Origin: Sandaracinus sp.
Lineage (GTDB): Bacteria; Myxococcota_A; Polyangia; Polyangiales; Houyiibacteriaceae
Assembly: GCA_002699025.1 (NCBI GenBank)
Contig: PABA01000159.1
Location: forward strand, 32,095 to 96,094
Reading direction: 5' to 3'
DNA: 64,000 bases
Shown here: piece after piece, positions 9,031-17,393 of the stretch
Layout of the letters: every line of letters begins with the position of its first letter
Numbering within the stretch: position 1 is the first letter of the stretch
Translations under genes and position numbers: made by a program
The notes under the pieces: model-generated
What the model was told of the DNA's origin: nothing
Seen by the model: only the letters and a program-made list of their open reading frames with translations
The model's database searches: none

Positions 9031-9656
9031 GCCTCCCCCTCCGCGCGCTCGGCCGGGAAGAGCTTCGCCAGGAGCCGATCGTGCAGCCCGGCGCCGTAGT
9101 CCCGGAAGCGGTACTTCCGCAGCACGTACTCCCCGACGAACATCATCCCCATCAAACCGTACGCGATCCCGCCCGAGTACGCCGCCCACCAGCTCAGCGG
9201 CGCGGCGAGCGCGAGCACGCCCGCGGCGGCGCCGTTCAGCGCGAAGAAGACGCACCAGGCGACGGTCACCTGCCGGCAATGGGCCTGCTTCGGGGCGGAG
9301 AGCTCCGGCTCCTGCATGCGCGCGAAGCGCTCGATGATCGGCATCTCGCCCTTCAGCGAGGCGGCGAAGGTGGCGAGCAGGGCCCCGTTGATGAGCACCG
9401 GCAGGAGCAGCATGAAGCGCGCGTCATCGAAGACCACGCCGAGCAGGAGCAGGCTCATGATGACGAGCGGGATGCGGAGGACGGCGAGCAGGTGCCCGCG
9501 CTCGGCCTTGCGGAAGCGGATCGCGATGGCCGGAAGCACGAGCGCCATGACCAGCAGGCCGACGACGCGCGGGCTGAAGTGGGCGAGGCTCCACCAGATG
9601 GCAAGGGGATAGACCACCGCGAGCACGACGTTCAGTACGGTGACGACGACCCGCAT
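9027..9656 (-). CDS. COG4648-type integral membrane protein
   Basis: This 209-residue protein has about five or six hydrophobic segments (about 2-20, 28-46, 58-75, 78-98, 130-150, 155-175) and a basic, cytoplasmic-looking tail. KQAHCRQVTVAWCVFFALNG and YSGGIAYGLMGMMFVGEYVLR match the predicted membrane protein family COG4648, a regular member of aryl-polyene clusters whose biochemical role is not known to me. It lies 28 bases after fabG and overlaps the acyltransferase start by four bases. Confidence 0.75.
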   Translation of the reverse strand: MRVVVTVLNVVLAVVYPLAIWWSLAHFSPRVVGLLVMALVLPAIAIRFRKAERGHLLAVLRIPLVIMSLLLLGVVFDDARFMLLLPVLINGALLATFAASLKGEMPIIERFARMQEPELSAPKQAHCRQVTVAWCVFFALNGAAAGVLALAAPLSWWAAYSGGIAYGLMGMMFVGEYVLRKYRFRDYGAGLHDRLLAKLFPAERAEGEA

Positions 9657-9684
9657 CCCCCCAGCGCTCCCTCTCCCCCGCCCC

Positions 9685-10407
9685 TCAGAGCCCGCCGCTC
9701 ATGACCACGACCTGCCCGGTGATGTAGCCGGCCAGGTCGCTCGCCAGCCAGCCGACGAGGGAGGCGACCTCCTCGGGCTTGCCGACGCGGCGCATGGGAA
9801 TGTGCTTGAGGATGATGTCGACCGGCGCGTCCTCGATCATGTCGGTCTCGACGAGGCCGGGGGCGATCGCGTTCACGGTCACGCCGCGCTTGGCGACCTC
9901 CTGCGCGAGGGACTTGGTCGCGCCGATGAGCCCGGCCTTGGCGGCGGCGTAGTTCACCTGGCCGCGGTTGCCGTCGACGCCGCTGACGCTCGAGATGTTG
10001 ATGATGCGGCCCCAGCGGCGGCGGACCATGGGCATCACGAGCGGGCGGGTGACGTTGAAGAAGCCGTCGAGCGTGGTGCGGGTGACCGACTCCCACTGCT
10101 CCCAGCTCATCTGCGGGAAGCTCGCGTCCTTCGCGATGCCGGCGTTGTTCACGAGCACGCCGACCGGCACCTCGTCGGCGATGAGCTTCTCGAGGGCGGC
10201 GCCCGAGGCCTCGCGATCGGTCACGTCGAACTTGAGCAGCGTGACCTGCCCGCCGTCCGCCTCGATGGCGGCCTTCACCTCCTCGGCCGCCGCGTCGTTC
10301 GAGCGGTAGTTGAGCAGGATCGGGTGGCCGGCGGCGGCGAGGGTGTGGCAGATGGCGGCGCCGATTCCGCGGCTTCCGCCGGTGACGAGGGCGTGGGGCT
10401 TGCTCAT
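9685..10407 (-). CDS. fabG: 3-oxoacyl-ACP reductase, FabG-type
   Basis: This 240-residue short-chain dehydrogenase reduces 3-ketoacyl-ACP with NADPH. TGGSRGIG (residues 9-16) is the cofactor loop, NNAG follows at about 87-90, and the catalytic set is Ser140, Tyr153 and Lys157 (ISSVSG ... NYAAAK). AGGAGA sits four bases before the ATG. It resembles the FabG-related reductases of aryl-polyene clusters, and the gene order to the left supports this. It opens the minus-strand run fabG, membrane protein, acyltransferase, thioesterase, LolA. A housekeeping fatty-acid role cannot be excluded. Confidence 0.85.
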   Translation of the reverse strand: MSKPHALVTGGSRGIGAAICHTLAAAGHPILLNYRSNDAAAEEVKAAIEADGGQVTLLKFDVTDREASGAALEKLIADEVPVGVLVNNAGIAKDASFPQMSWEQWESVTRTTLDGFFNVTRPLVMPMVRRRWGRIINISSVSGVDGNRGQVNYAAAKAGLIGATKSLAQEVAKRGVTVNAIAPGLVETDMIEDAPVDIILKHIPMRRVGKPEEVASLVGWLASDLAGYITGQVVVMSGGL

Positions 10408-10655
10408 CGGGTCTCCTGGGGAATCACGGGGGCGCGCCGGTGGCGGGCCCCGGCGGGATCCTGGGGTCGTCCGCTCGGGCGCGCGAGCCCCGGGACGGCC
10501 CGCCGGTGTAGCAGCCGCGGCGGAAAGGTGCATGCAGCCGCCGATCGCGGGCTGCGAGAACGCGAGGGCGAGGCCCACCCGAGGACGCCCCGACGGGCGC
10601 GCCGAGCGCTCACCGCCCGTCCGAACGGCTTCGGGCGCGGACCGAGGGGCCGCCC

Positions 10656-10949
10656 TCAGGCGTCGACGATCGTGAGGTGCAGCAGGCCGAGCACGGCCTC
10701 GTCGCCGAGCTCCTCCGCCAGCGCATCCGCCGCCCGGCGCGCCCCACCCGAGAGCTCGACCCCCTGCGCCTCGAGGGCGCGCCGGAGCTCCCCGAGGCGC
10801 GAGGCGTGGGCCTCGAAGCGCACCACGAGCGCCGCCCCCTGCTCCGCGCTCTGGCTGACGCGCGCCCCGTGGGCGCGGAAGACCTCGCGCAGCGCCCCAC
10901 TCCCCCGCGGGAGCGCGACGCACCCTTCGAGCAGGAGCGGCCGTGCCAC
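10656..10949 (-). CDS. hypothetical 97-residue protein
   Basis: The proposed start is GTG 10949 (VARPLLLEGCVAL), because residues upstream in the same frame look non-coding. The product is a small mixed alpha/beta soluble protein, about 97 residues, with a pattern like a short ferredoxin-fold domain. No family was recognised. No good ribosome site was seen. It lies 248 bases before fabG; that gap holds no gene I can support. Confidence 0.4.
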   Translation of the reverse strand: MARPLLLEGCVALPRGSGALREVFRAHGARVSQSAEQGAALVVRFEAHASRLGELRRALEAQGVELSGGARRAADALAEELGDEAVLGLLHLTIVDA

Positions 10950-11011
10950 GGGCCAGAGGGAAGCGCGCCGGGAGCGAGGAGGCAAGCCCGCGCGGCCGGA
11001 TCGGGCGGCGC

Positions 11012-11701
11012 TCAATACTCGTCCGGGTACACGCCCTCGAGCCAGGCGTCGACGCACCCCTCGCGGCCCCAGTCGCACGACTTGAGGGTGCAGATCTCGA
11101 GCTCGATCTGGACGGCCTTCCCGAACCACGGGAGATCCCACGCCAGCCTCTCCTCGAGCTCCCCATCGCAGCCCCCGCCGCACTCCTCGAGCGCGCCGCA
11201 GACCTCTCGGGCCCGCCCCGCGTCGCGCTCCGGCTCGCACTCGGCGAGCGCGTCGCAGGGGGCCGTCTCGTAGCACCGATAGTGCTCGATCACCTCGGGG
11301 TCCTCGATGCGGGCGAAGTGTTCGCAGGCCGCGACATCCGCCGTGCCTCCGCAGCGCGTCGTCACGCTCGCGAAGGCCGAACGACAGGCCTCGGCGACCT
11401 CGGGCTGCACGGGTCCGCGCACGGCGCGGAAGTCGTTGCGGGGGCAGTAGTAGTTGTCCTCGCAGACGTCCGCGCAGATGCGGATCGAGTCGTACTCCCG
11501 GCAGCTGGTGCAGTCCCGGCCGAAGCAGGTCGCGAGGCACCGATCGAAGAGGCTGCCGACCGCGTCGCGGCAGCGGCTCATGGCCTCCGGGCAGGCCAGG
11601 CAGCCCCCTTCGACGATGAACTCGGCGCCGCCGGTCTCGGCAGCGCAGGCGAAGAGCATGGGAAGGGAGAGGACGAGCGGGAGAAGAGTACGGGCGTGCA
11701 T
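11012..11701 (-). CDS. Cys-rich secreted lipoprotein
   Basis: This 229-residue protein starts at ATG 11701, giving a short signal peptide with lipobox LFAC (Cys19 or so). The mature chain has more than 20 cysteines in pairs such as CLAC, CTSC and CEDNYYC, with regular spacing that suggests a disulfide-bonded extracellular domain. No known family was recognised. Cys-rich secreted proteins of unknown role are common in large myxobacterial genomes. It stands alone, with repeats upstream. Confidence 0.65.
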   Translation of the reverse strand: MHARTLLPLVLSLPMLFACAAETGGAEFIVEGGCLACPEAMSRCRDAVGSLFDRCLATCFGRDCTSCREYDSIRICADVCEDNYYCPRNDFRAVRGPVQPEVAEACRSAFASVTTRCGGTADVAACEHFARIEDPEVIEHYRCYETAPCDALAECEPERDAGRAREVCGALEECGGGCDGELEERLAWDLPWFGKAVQIELEICTLKSCDWGREGCVDAWLEGVYPDEY

Positions 11702-11760
11702 GACGGGCGACCTCCGAAGTGGGCCGCTCTTCGAGCCGACGTCACGCCAGTTGCCGGACA

Positions 11761-11880
11761 GCCGGCCACGGGCTCCGACGCGGCCGAGCTCCCCGACGCT
11801 GGCCCCCTTCGGCGGGCGCCTCGGCGAGCGAAGCCCGCCCGGCGCGCCGGCCACGGGCTCCGACGCGGACGAGCTCCCCG
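11761..11880. repeat. 35-bp direct repeat pair
   Basis: A 35-bp segment beginning GCCGGCCACGGGCTCC occurs at 11761-11795 and again at 11846-11880 with one mismatch. Between and after the copies are shorter repeats of CCCTTCAGCGAGCG. No gene was seen in the 261 bases between the Cys-rich lipoprotein and the esterase. Confidence 0.8.
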
Positions 11881-11962
11881 CCCCCCTTCAGCGAGCGACG
11901 CGAGCGCCCCCCGACCCCCTTCAGCGAGCGAAGCGAGGCCGGTTGGCTTCGCCCGCGCCCGC

Positions 11963-12886
11963 TCAGCCCTCGTGGACGATGCGCGCCGTGGTCTCGGAGG
12001 GCTCGAGCGCCTCGCGGCCGACCTGGTAGCGGAGGGCGCGCTCGATCACCGGCGCCCAGCTCACCCAGGCGTGGTCGCCGACGTACTCCTCGGCGTGGTG
12101 GTGGATGCCGCTCTCCTCGAGGTGCTCGCTGAAGCGCTCGTTCAGGCGCTTGATGCCGCCCCGGTCGTTCGTGCCCCAGGCCAGGAAGACCGAGAGCCGC
12201 ACGTCCTCCGGGTCGTCCCAGCGGAGGAAGAGGTCCTCGTCGCGCACGCGCGCCGGGTCGGGGGGCCCGAAGATGCGGTGCGTCGGGATGAGGATGCTGT
12301 AGAGGCGGTTGTTCGTGAAATCGAGCATCTGCTCGGTGTCGAAGATCGGGCCGCTCAGCGCCGAGACGGAGCGGAAGGCCTCGGGCCGGTCGAGGGCGAA
12401 GCGGAGCGCACCGTGGCCGCCCATGCTCACGCCCATCACGTGGCAGCCCTGGGGGCAGGGCTGGGTGTGGTAGCGGCGCACGACCTCGGGCAGGAGCTCG
12501 TCGACGACCCAGTCCTGGTAGTGCCGCGTGCCGTCGTGCCAGTTCATCCAGAAGCCGTTGTCGCCCTGGGGGAACATGAGGACGGCGCGCGGGAGGCGAC
12601 CCTCCCGGTAGGCGGCGTCGAAGCGGGCCGAGAGGCCGTGACGGTCGAAGACGGCCGGGTCGTCGCCGCCGCCGTGGAGGAAGACGACGAGCGGGAGGCG
12701 CTCGTCCTCGCGGAAGCCCGGGGGCGTGTAGACCGAGTAGCTGAGCTGCGCGCCGCCCATGGTCTCGGCGCGCACGGGGACGTACTCGAGGCGGCGCTCG
12801 AAGCCGCAGCCCGCGAGGAGGACGCCAGCGAGGAGGACGCCAGCGAGGGCGAGGGAGGCGAGCGAGGGCGTGGGGTTTCGCATCAT
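11963..12886 (-). CDS. esterase D-like alpha/beta hydrolase, lipoprotein
   Basis: This 307-residue protein starts at ATG 12886 (or the next ATG, 12883, better spaced from GGAAAGG). The signal peptide ends in the lipobox LLAGC. The mature enzyme has the oxyanion segment FLHGGGDDP and the nucleophile elbow GVSMGGHG, with the catalytic serine at about residue 157. A late Asp and His (GTNDRGG, DHAWVSW) complete the usual triad. The family covers S-formylglutathione hydrolase, feruloyl esterase and mycolyltransferase-like esterases; the substrate is unknown. Its h-region is encoded by a 15-bp tandem repeat. Confidence 0.8.
   Translation of the reverse strand: MMRNPTPSLASLALAGVLLAGVLLAGCGFERRLEYVPVRAETMGGAQLSYSVYTPPGFREDERLPLVVFLHGGGDDPAVFDRHGLSARFDAAYREGRLPRAVLMFPQGDNGFWMNWHDGTRHYQDWVVDELLPEVVRRYHTQPCPQGCHVMGVSMGGHGALRFALDRPEAFRSVSALSGPIFDTEQMLDFTNNRLYSILIPTHRIFGPPDPARVRDEDLFLRWDDPEDVRLSVFLAWGTNDRGGIKRLNERFSEHLEESGIHHHAEEYVGDHAWVSWAPVIERALRYQVGREALEPSETTARIVHEG
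12813..12857. repeat. 15-bp tandem repeat inside lipoprotein signal peptide
   Basis: GCGAGGAGGACGCCA is present twice in tandem (12813-12827 and 12828-12842), with a third diverged unit. On the minus strand it encodes GVLLA repeated in the h-region of the esterase signal peptide. Confidence 0.85.
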
Positions 12887-12943
12887 CACCTTTCCGGCCG
12901 GGACCACCATCCGGCGCGCGGAGCCGACGCCCCGTCGACATCA

Positions 12944-12971
12944 TGTCTAACACAACCTAGACACGCGTCAA
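12944..12971 (-). promoter_or_regulatory. sigma70-like promoter overlapped by palindromic operator
   Basis: On the minus strand TTGACG (12971-12966) is followed after 16 bases by TAGACA (12949-12944), suiting a promoter for the esterase gene. The plus-strand sequence TGTCTA-N8-TAGACA (12944-12963) is a perfect 6-base inverted repeat covering the -10 box and half the spacer. ACCTAGAC occurs again at 12976-12983. This AT-richer island lies between the divergent esterase and WS/DGAT genes and may bind a dimeric repressor. No regulator gene lies adjacent. Confidence 0.5.
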
Positions 12972-13127
12972 GAATACCTAGACGAGACATGGACAGGCTC
13001 CGCGTGGTGCCCTCGGGCTCGGCGCCGCCGCTCGCATCGCCGCTCGCACCGCCGCTCGCGCACGGGTGACACCCTCGGGCGGATCGTCTAACCATGGAGG
13101 TCCGCGGCGCGGCCGCGGGGAGGTTCC

Positions 13128-14576
13128 GTGGAGCAGCTCTCGGGTCTGGACGCAGCGTTTCTGTACCTGGAGACCCCCCAGATGCACATGCACGTCGCGC
13201 TCTGCGCCGTGCTCGACCCGAGCGAGATGCCGGGCGGCTATCGCTTCGAGGCCATCGAGAACCTCGTGCTGAGCCGCCTCGACCGGCTGCCCCCGTTCAC
13301 GCGCCGGCTGGTGATGGACCCGCTCGGCCTCGACCACCCGCACTGGATCGAGGATCCGGAGTTCGATCCGATCCACCACATCCGCCGCGTGAGCTGCCCG
13401 GCCCCCGGCGGCTCCCACGAGCTCGGGCGCCTCGTCGGGCGCATCACCAGCCGCCCCCTCCCGCGCGACCGGCCCCTCTGGGAGCTCTGGGTCGTCGAGG
13501 GTCTCGCCGAGGGGCGCTTCGCCATCGTCGCCAAAGTCCACCACTCGGCCGTCGACGGCATGATGGGCGCCGGCCTGATGGTGAACCTCTTCGGCATGAC
13601 GCGGGAGCCCGCCCCGGAGGCGCCGCCGCCGCGGGAGGAGGAGCACCCGGTGCCGCCGGAGCCACGCCCCTCGGACATCGAGATGCTGAAGAGCGCGGCG
13701 CGGAAGCGGCTCGCCCAGCCGCGCAAGCTCGTCGACCTGGCCAAGCGCACGGTCGAGCGGGTCGGCGGCGTGGTGGAGCGGCGCCGCGACCCCGAGCTCG
13801 CCCACGGGGGCACGCCCCTGACCGCGCCGCGCACCCGCCTGAACCGCCCCATCGGCCCGCAGCGGGACGTCGGCTTCGCGCGCCTCTCGCTCGCCGAGCT
13901 GAAGGCGATCAAGGCGGCGGTGGAGGGGGCGAAGCTGAACGACGTGCTCCTCGCCGTCGTCGGGGGCGCGCTCCGCCGCTACCTCGCGCACCACGACGAC
14001 CTCCCCGAGGTGCCGCTCGTCGCCACCTGCCCCATCGCGACCGGCGCCGGGCGCGGCAACAACAACGTCGCCGCCATGTTCGTGCCCATCGCCACGCACC
14101 TCGCGGAGCCGGAGGCGCGCCTCGAGGCGATCCAGGCGGCGACGCGGGGCGCCAAGGAGGAGCACGCGGTCCTCGGCAAGGGCGAGCTGCTCCAGGACTG
14201 GGCCGATCTGGCGCCGACGACGACCTTCTCCGTGGCGAGCTCGCTCTACAGCCGGCTGAAGCTGAGCAAGCACCACCGGCCCGTGCACAACCTCATCGTC
14301 TCGAACGTCCCCGGGCCGCCCATGCCCGTGTACCTGGCCGGCGCGGAGCTCGAGGCCGCCTACCCCATGGGCCCGATCCTCGACGGCGCGGCCCTGAACG
14401 TGACCGTGATGAGCTACCGCGGGCAGGTCGACTTCGGCTTCATGGTCGCGCGCGACGTGGTGCCCGACGTGTGGCGCCTCGCCGACGCCGTCGCCCCCGC
14501 CTTCCGCGAGCTCCGCGACGCCGTCCTGGGCGCGCCGAGCGAGGCGAGCCCCGAGCGCTCCACACCAGCCGAGTAG
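13128..14576 (+). CDS. wax ester synthase/diacylglycerol acyltransferase (WS/DGAT)
   Basis: This 482-residue enzyme starts at GTG 13128, preceded by GGGGAGG. It has the WS/DGAT N-terminus (LSGLDAAFLYLET) and the catalytic motif HHSAVDG at about residues 138-144. The C-terminal DUF1298 half contains SNVPGPP and GAALNVTVMSYRGQVDFG. Such enzymes join acyl-CoA to long-chain alcohols or diacylglycerol, making storage wax or triacylglycerol at the inner membrane. Length is normal. It is divergent from the esterase and convergent with the P450. Confidence 0.9.
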   Translation: MEQLSGLDAAFLYLETPQMHMHVALCAVLDPSEMPGGYRFEAIENLVLSRLDRLPPFTRRLVMDPLGLDHPHWIEDPEFDPIHHIRRVSCPAPGGSHELGRLVGRITSRPLPRDRPLWELWVVEGLAEGRFAIVAKVHHSAVDGMMGAGLMVNLFGMTREPAPEAPPPREEEHPVPPEPRPSDIEMLKSAARKRLAQPRKLVDLAKRTVERVGGVVERRRDPELAHGGTPLTAPRTRLNRPIGPQRDVGFARLSLAELKAIKAAVEGAKLNDVLLAVVGGALRRYLAHHDDLPEVPLVATCPIATGAGRGNNNVAAMFVPIATHLAEPEARLEAIQAATRGAKEEHAVLGKGELLQDWADLAPTTTFSVASSLYSRLKLSKHHRPVHNLIVSNVPGPPMPVYLAGAELEAAYPMGPILDGAALNVTVMSYRGQVDFGFMVARDVVPDVWRLADAVAPAFRELRDAVLGAPSEASPERSTPAE

Positions 14577-14648
14577 ACGGCGAGCAGACGACGAGTAGAC
14601 GGCCCCGCGCGCTGCCGGCCGGGTGATGGCGGGGCGGGGAGCGCGCCC

Positions 14649-16061
14649 TCAGCGTCGGCGGAAACGGATGGGGAGGCCCCGCGCCGGCGTGAGCGTGATG
14701 TTCCGGCGGACCGTGCGGGGGCGGTAGCCGGGGGCGGCCTCGGGCACGAGGCGGAGGAGGACGGTCGCGAGCACCACGCGCATCTCGTAGAGGGCGAAGG
14801 CCTCGCCGATGCAACGCCGGATGCCGCCGCCGAAGGGGAAGAAGGTGTAGGGGGTCGGGCGGGCGCCGAGGAAGCGCTCCGGGTCGAAGCGCCCGGGCTC
14901 GGGCCAGACGGCCGGGTTGGTGTGCGCGAGGTAGATGCTGCAGCCGACGGCGACGCCGGCGGGCAGCGCGTGGCCGCCGATGGTCTGCGGGCGCTGGAGT
15001 ACGCGGCCCACGCCGGGGATCACCGGGTGGACGCGGAGCGTCTCCTTGCAGACGGCGTCGAGGTAGGGGAGCTCGCGGAGCTTCGCCGGGTCGACCTCGC
15101 CGTCCGGGAAGGCCTCGTCCAGCTCGCGCTGCACGCGGGCGAGCACGTCGGGGTGCTCGGTGAGCCGGGACACGGTCCAGCTCAGGGCCGTGGCCGTCGT
15201 CTCGTGGCCCGCGATGAGGAGCGTGAAGAGCTCGTCGCGGATCTCCTCGTCGCTCATGGGCGTGCCGTCCTCGTGGGTGGCGCCGAGGAGCATGGAGAGG
15301 ATGTCGTCGCGCTCGGGCCCGCCCGCGTCGCGCTCGCGCCGCCGCTCGGAGACGAGCGCCGCCATCTCGGCGTAGACCTCCTCGCGGAGCCGGAGGAAGC
15401 GCCCCCAGGGGGAGAGCGGGCCGTAGTCCTTCTGGAAGGTGCGGACGATGAAGACCGGGTTGTCGAGGATCCGAAGCGCGCGGACGAGCAGCTCGCGCAT
15501 GCGGTCCTGCTGGGCGCCCTCCTCCATGCCGAAGACGGTGCGCAGGATCACGTCGAGGGTGATGTCCTGCGTGGCCGACTGCATGCGGAAGGTGCGGCCG
15601 AGGGGCCAGCGCGCCATGCGCTCGCGGGTGATGTCGCGCATGGCCTCGCCGTAGGCGCGCATGCGCTCGCCGCGGAAGGGCGGGAGGAGGAGGCGGCGCT
15701 GGGAGAGGTGGCGCTCGCCGTCGAGGATGAGCAACGAGTAGGTGCCGAGGAAGGGCTCGAGGACGCTGTTGGCCTCGCCCGCATGCATGTCCTCGTGGCC
15801 CGAGGCGAAGACCTGCTTGATGGCGTCCGGGTCCGAGAACTGGACGATGGGCGGGACGCCCGGGATGCGGATGGTGAGGGCGTCGCCGAAGCGGTCGCGG
15901 CAGGCCTCGAGGAAGGACGCGGGCCGGAAGAGGAAGCCGAACATCTGCGCCACCGGCGGCGACTGGGGGCCCGCGGGGAGCCCGTCCGCGCCGGGGCCGG
16001 GCGGCCCGTCGGCGACGCGACGAGCGACGAAGTCGGTGAGGGCGGTGGCGACGGCTTGCAC
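14649..16061 (-). CDS. cytochrome P450
   Basis: This 470-residue soluble bacterial P450 has the I-helix oxygen motif AGHETTA (about 285), the K-helix ExxR motif in ETLR (about 340), and the haem-binding loop FPFGGGIRRCIG with the axial cysteine near residue 416. A Pro-rich start (GPPGPGADGLP) precedes the fold. The haem loop has the FGGGxRxCxG form seen in CYP families related to CYP102 and CYP4 rather than class I camphor types. Redox partner and substrate are unknown; lipid neighbours make a fatty-acid substrate plausible but unproven. Confidence 0.92.
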   Translation of the reverse strand: MQAVATALTDFVARRVADGPPGPGADGLPAGPQSPPVAQMFGFLFRPASFLEACRDRFGDALTIRIPGVPPIVQFSDPDAIKQVFASGHEDMHAGEANSVLEPFLGTYSLLILDGERHLSQRRLLLPPFRGERMRAYGEAMRDITRERMARWPLGRTFRMQSATQDITLDVILRTVFGMEEGAQQDRMRELLVRALRILDNPVFIVRTFQKDYGPLSPWGRFLRLREEVYAEMAALVSERRRERDAGGPERDDILSMLLGATHEDGTPMSDEEIRDELFTLLIAGHETTATALSWTVSRLTEHPDVLARVQRELDEAFPDGEVDPAKLRELPYLDAVCKETLRVHPVIPGVGRVLQRPQTIGGHALPAGVAVGCSIYLAHTNPAVWPEPGRFDPERFLGARPTPYTFFPFGGGIRRCIGEAFALYEMRVVLATVLLRLVPEAAPGYRPRTVRRNITLTPARGLPIRFRRR

Positions 16062-16153
16062 GGCGCCTGCATCTTCTCACGGGGCCCCGGAGGCGTACAG
16101 GTCGGGCCGGGCGTCGTGTGGACGCGCTCCGACGCTCGCGGTTGGAACTCACC

Positions 16154-16371
16154 ATGGCCATCGACGTGTTCACCAGCTCGCTCACGGACCAGCTTCGCGG
16201 GCTCGTCGTCGAGAGCGCGGAGGCCTCGGACTCGACGGGGCGACGCTCGAAGAGGAGTTCGACCCGGACGAGTCACGCGAGGTCGAGGACCTCCTCGACG
16301 ACCCGCGCCTGCTCTTCTTCCACGTTCGGCACGTCGAGCGGGCGCGTCGTACCATGGGCATTCGGGGCTGA
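16154..16371 (+). pseudogene. small gene split by a one-base frame change
   Basis: From ATG 16154 the frame reads MAIDVFTSSLTDQLRGLVVE and continues protein-like to about 16225, then turns into Ser/Thr/Arg-rich nonsense. From about 16226 the frame one base back reads GATLEEEFDPDESREVEDLL and ends in a stop at 16369-16371. Joined, they make a plausible acidic protein of about 72 residues. One added base would restore a single frame. The gap may be a real mutation, a sequence error, or recoding; no family was recognised. Confidence 0.4.
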
Positions 16372-16401
16372 CTGGGCCCTTCGACCGAAGGACGCGCTGC
16401 G

Positions 16402-17193
16402 TCAGCGCCCGAGGCGACCTGGGAGGGGCACGTCCTCGGCGGACTCGAGGCGCGCGGCGAAGGTGCGAGCGAAGCGAGTGGCGGGGGCGCCGTCGACCAC
16501 GTCGTGATCGAGGCTGAGGGTGAGCGAGAGAAGCTGGCGGGGCATGACCCGACCACCGACGAAGCGGGGCTTCTCGAGGAGGCTGCCGACGGTGACGCCG
16601 AGGCTGTGGATGGTGGGGTGCGGGAGGGCGAAGCCGGCGACGCCACGGCCGAACATGCCGACCGAGCTCAGTCCCGCGGTGCCCGCCCAGGCCTTGAGGC
16701 GCTCGGGGGCGGCGAGCATGGCGCGGAGGGCGGCGCGGCGGACCGGGCCCGGGAGGCGCGGGAAGAGGTCGACGAGGCGGCGACGACGCTTCGGCATGCC
16801 GCCGCGCTGGATGGCGCGGAGCTGGACGTGGACCTCCTCGGCGCTGCGGACGTGGAGGTCGCGGAAGACGTGCGGGACGACGACGGGCTGACCGCGGACC
16901 TGGGTCTCGACGATGAGGGAGACGTCGCTCTCGTCGAAGAGGACGAGCCGGTCGCCGACGCGGTAGGCGTGCACCTCGGGGTGCTGGGCCATGGCGCGGC
17001 CGAGGGCGCAGGCGAGGACGCCAGTCGTGGAGAGGCGCTCGAGGCCGGCGTCGGCGCGGGCGCGCTGACGGGCGGCGAGCTCGGTGACGTCGACCTCGAG
17101 GAAGCCGTGCATCATGTGCTTGTGCTCGCCCATCCGGAGGAAGTCGGCGACGACGTCTCGGTCCGGGCTCCAGGGAACGGTGCGCATGCCCAT
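16402..17193 (-). CDS. stand-alone E2-type acyltransferase catalytic domain
   Basis: This 263-residue protein is read from ATG 17193 (MGMRTVPWSP). It matches the catalytic core of 2-oxoacid dehydrogenase E2 enzymes and chloramphenicol acetyltransferase. FLEVDVTEL stands near the start, and the active-site motif LDHDVVDGAPATRF near the end holds the histidine and aspartate. The lipoyl and E1/E3-binding domains of a true E2 are absent, and no E1 or E3 gene is nearby. It probably transfers acyl groups in another pathway. The long extension upstream of 17193 in this frame is Arg/Ala-rich and looks non-coding. Confidence 0.75.
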   Translation of the reverse strand: MGMRTVPWSPDRDVVADFLRMGEHKHMMHGFLEVDVTELAARQRARADAGLERLSTTGVLACALGRAMAQHPEVHAYRVGDRLVLFDESDVSLIVETQVRGQPVVVPHVFRDLHVRSAEEVHVQLRAIQRGGMPKRRRRLVDLFPRLPGPVRRAALRAMLAAPERLKAWAGTAGLSSVGMFGRGVAGFALPHPTIHSLGVTVGSLLEKPRFVGGRVMPRQLLSLTLSLDHDVVDGAPATRFARTFAARLESAEDVPLPGRLGR

Positions 17194-17393
17194 GCGGGGG
17201 TCGTACACCGACCGGGGCGGGGGCGGGGCGAGGGTTCGGTGACGAAGGGCACGGCCCGCGCGGTGGCGAACGGGCTGCGCGGGCGCGCCCGCTCCGTGCA
17301 GGCGCTGCGCACGGCGGAAGGGAAGCGCTGCGCGCGGCGTCGTGGAGGCCGCGGGCGACGTCGCGCGCACGTGCTTTGCAGAGCCGCCGGGGC

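Noticed and set aside
9640..11085. Plus-strand open frame across fabG and the small hypothetical gene
   Set aside because: Asp/His/Arg-rich shadow without motifs.
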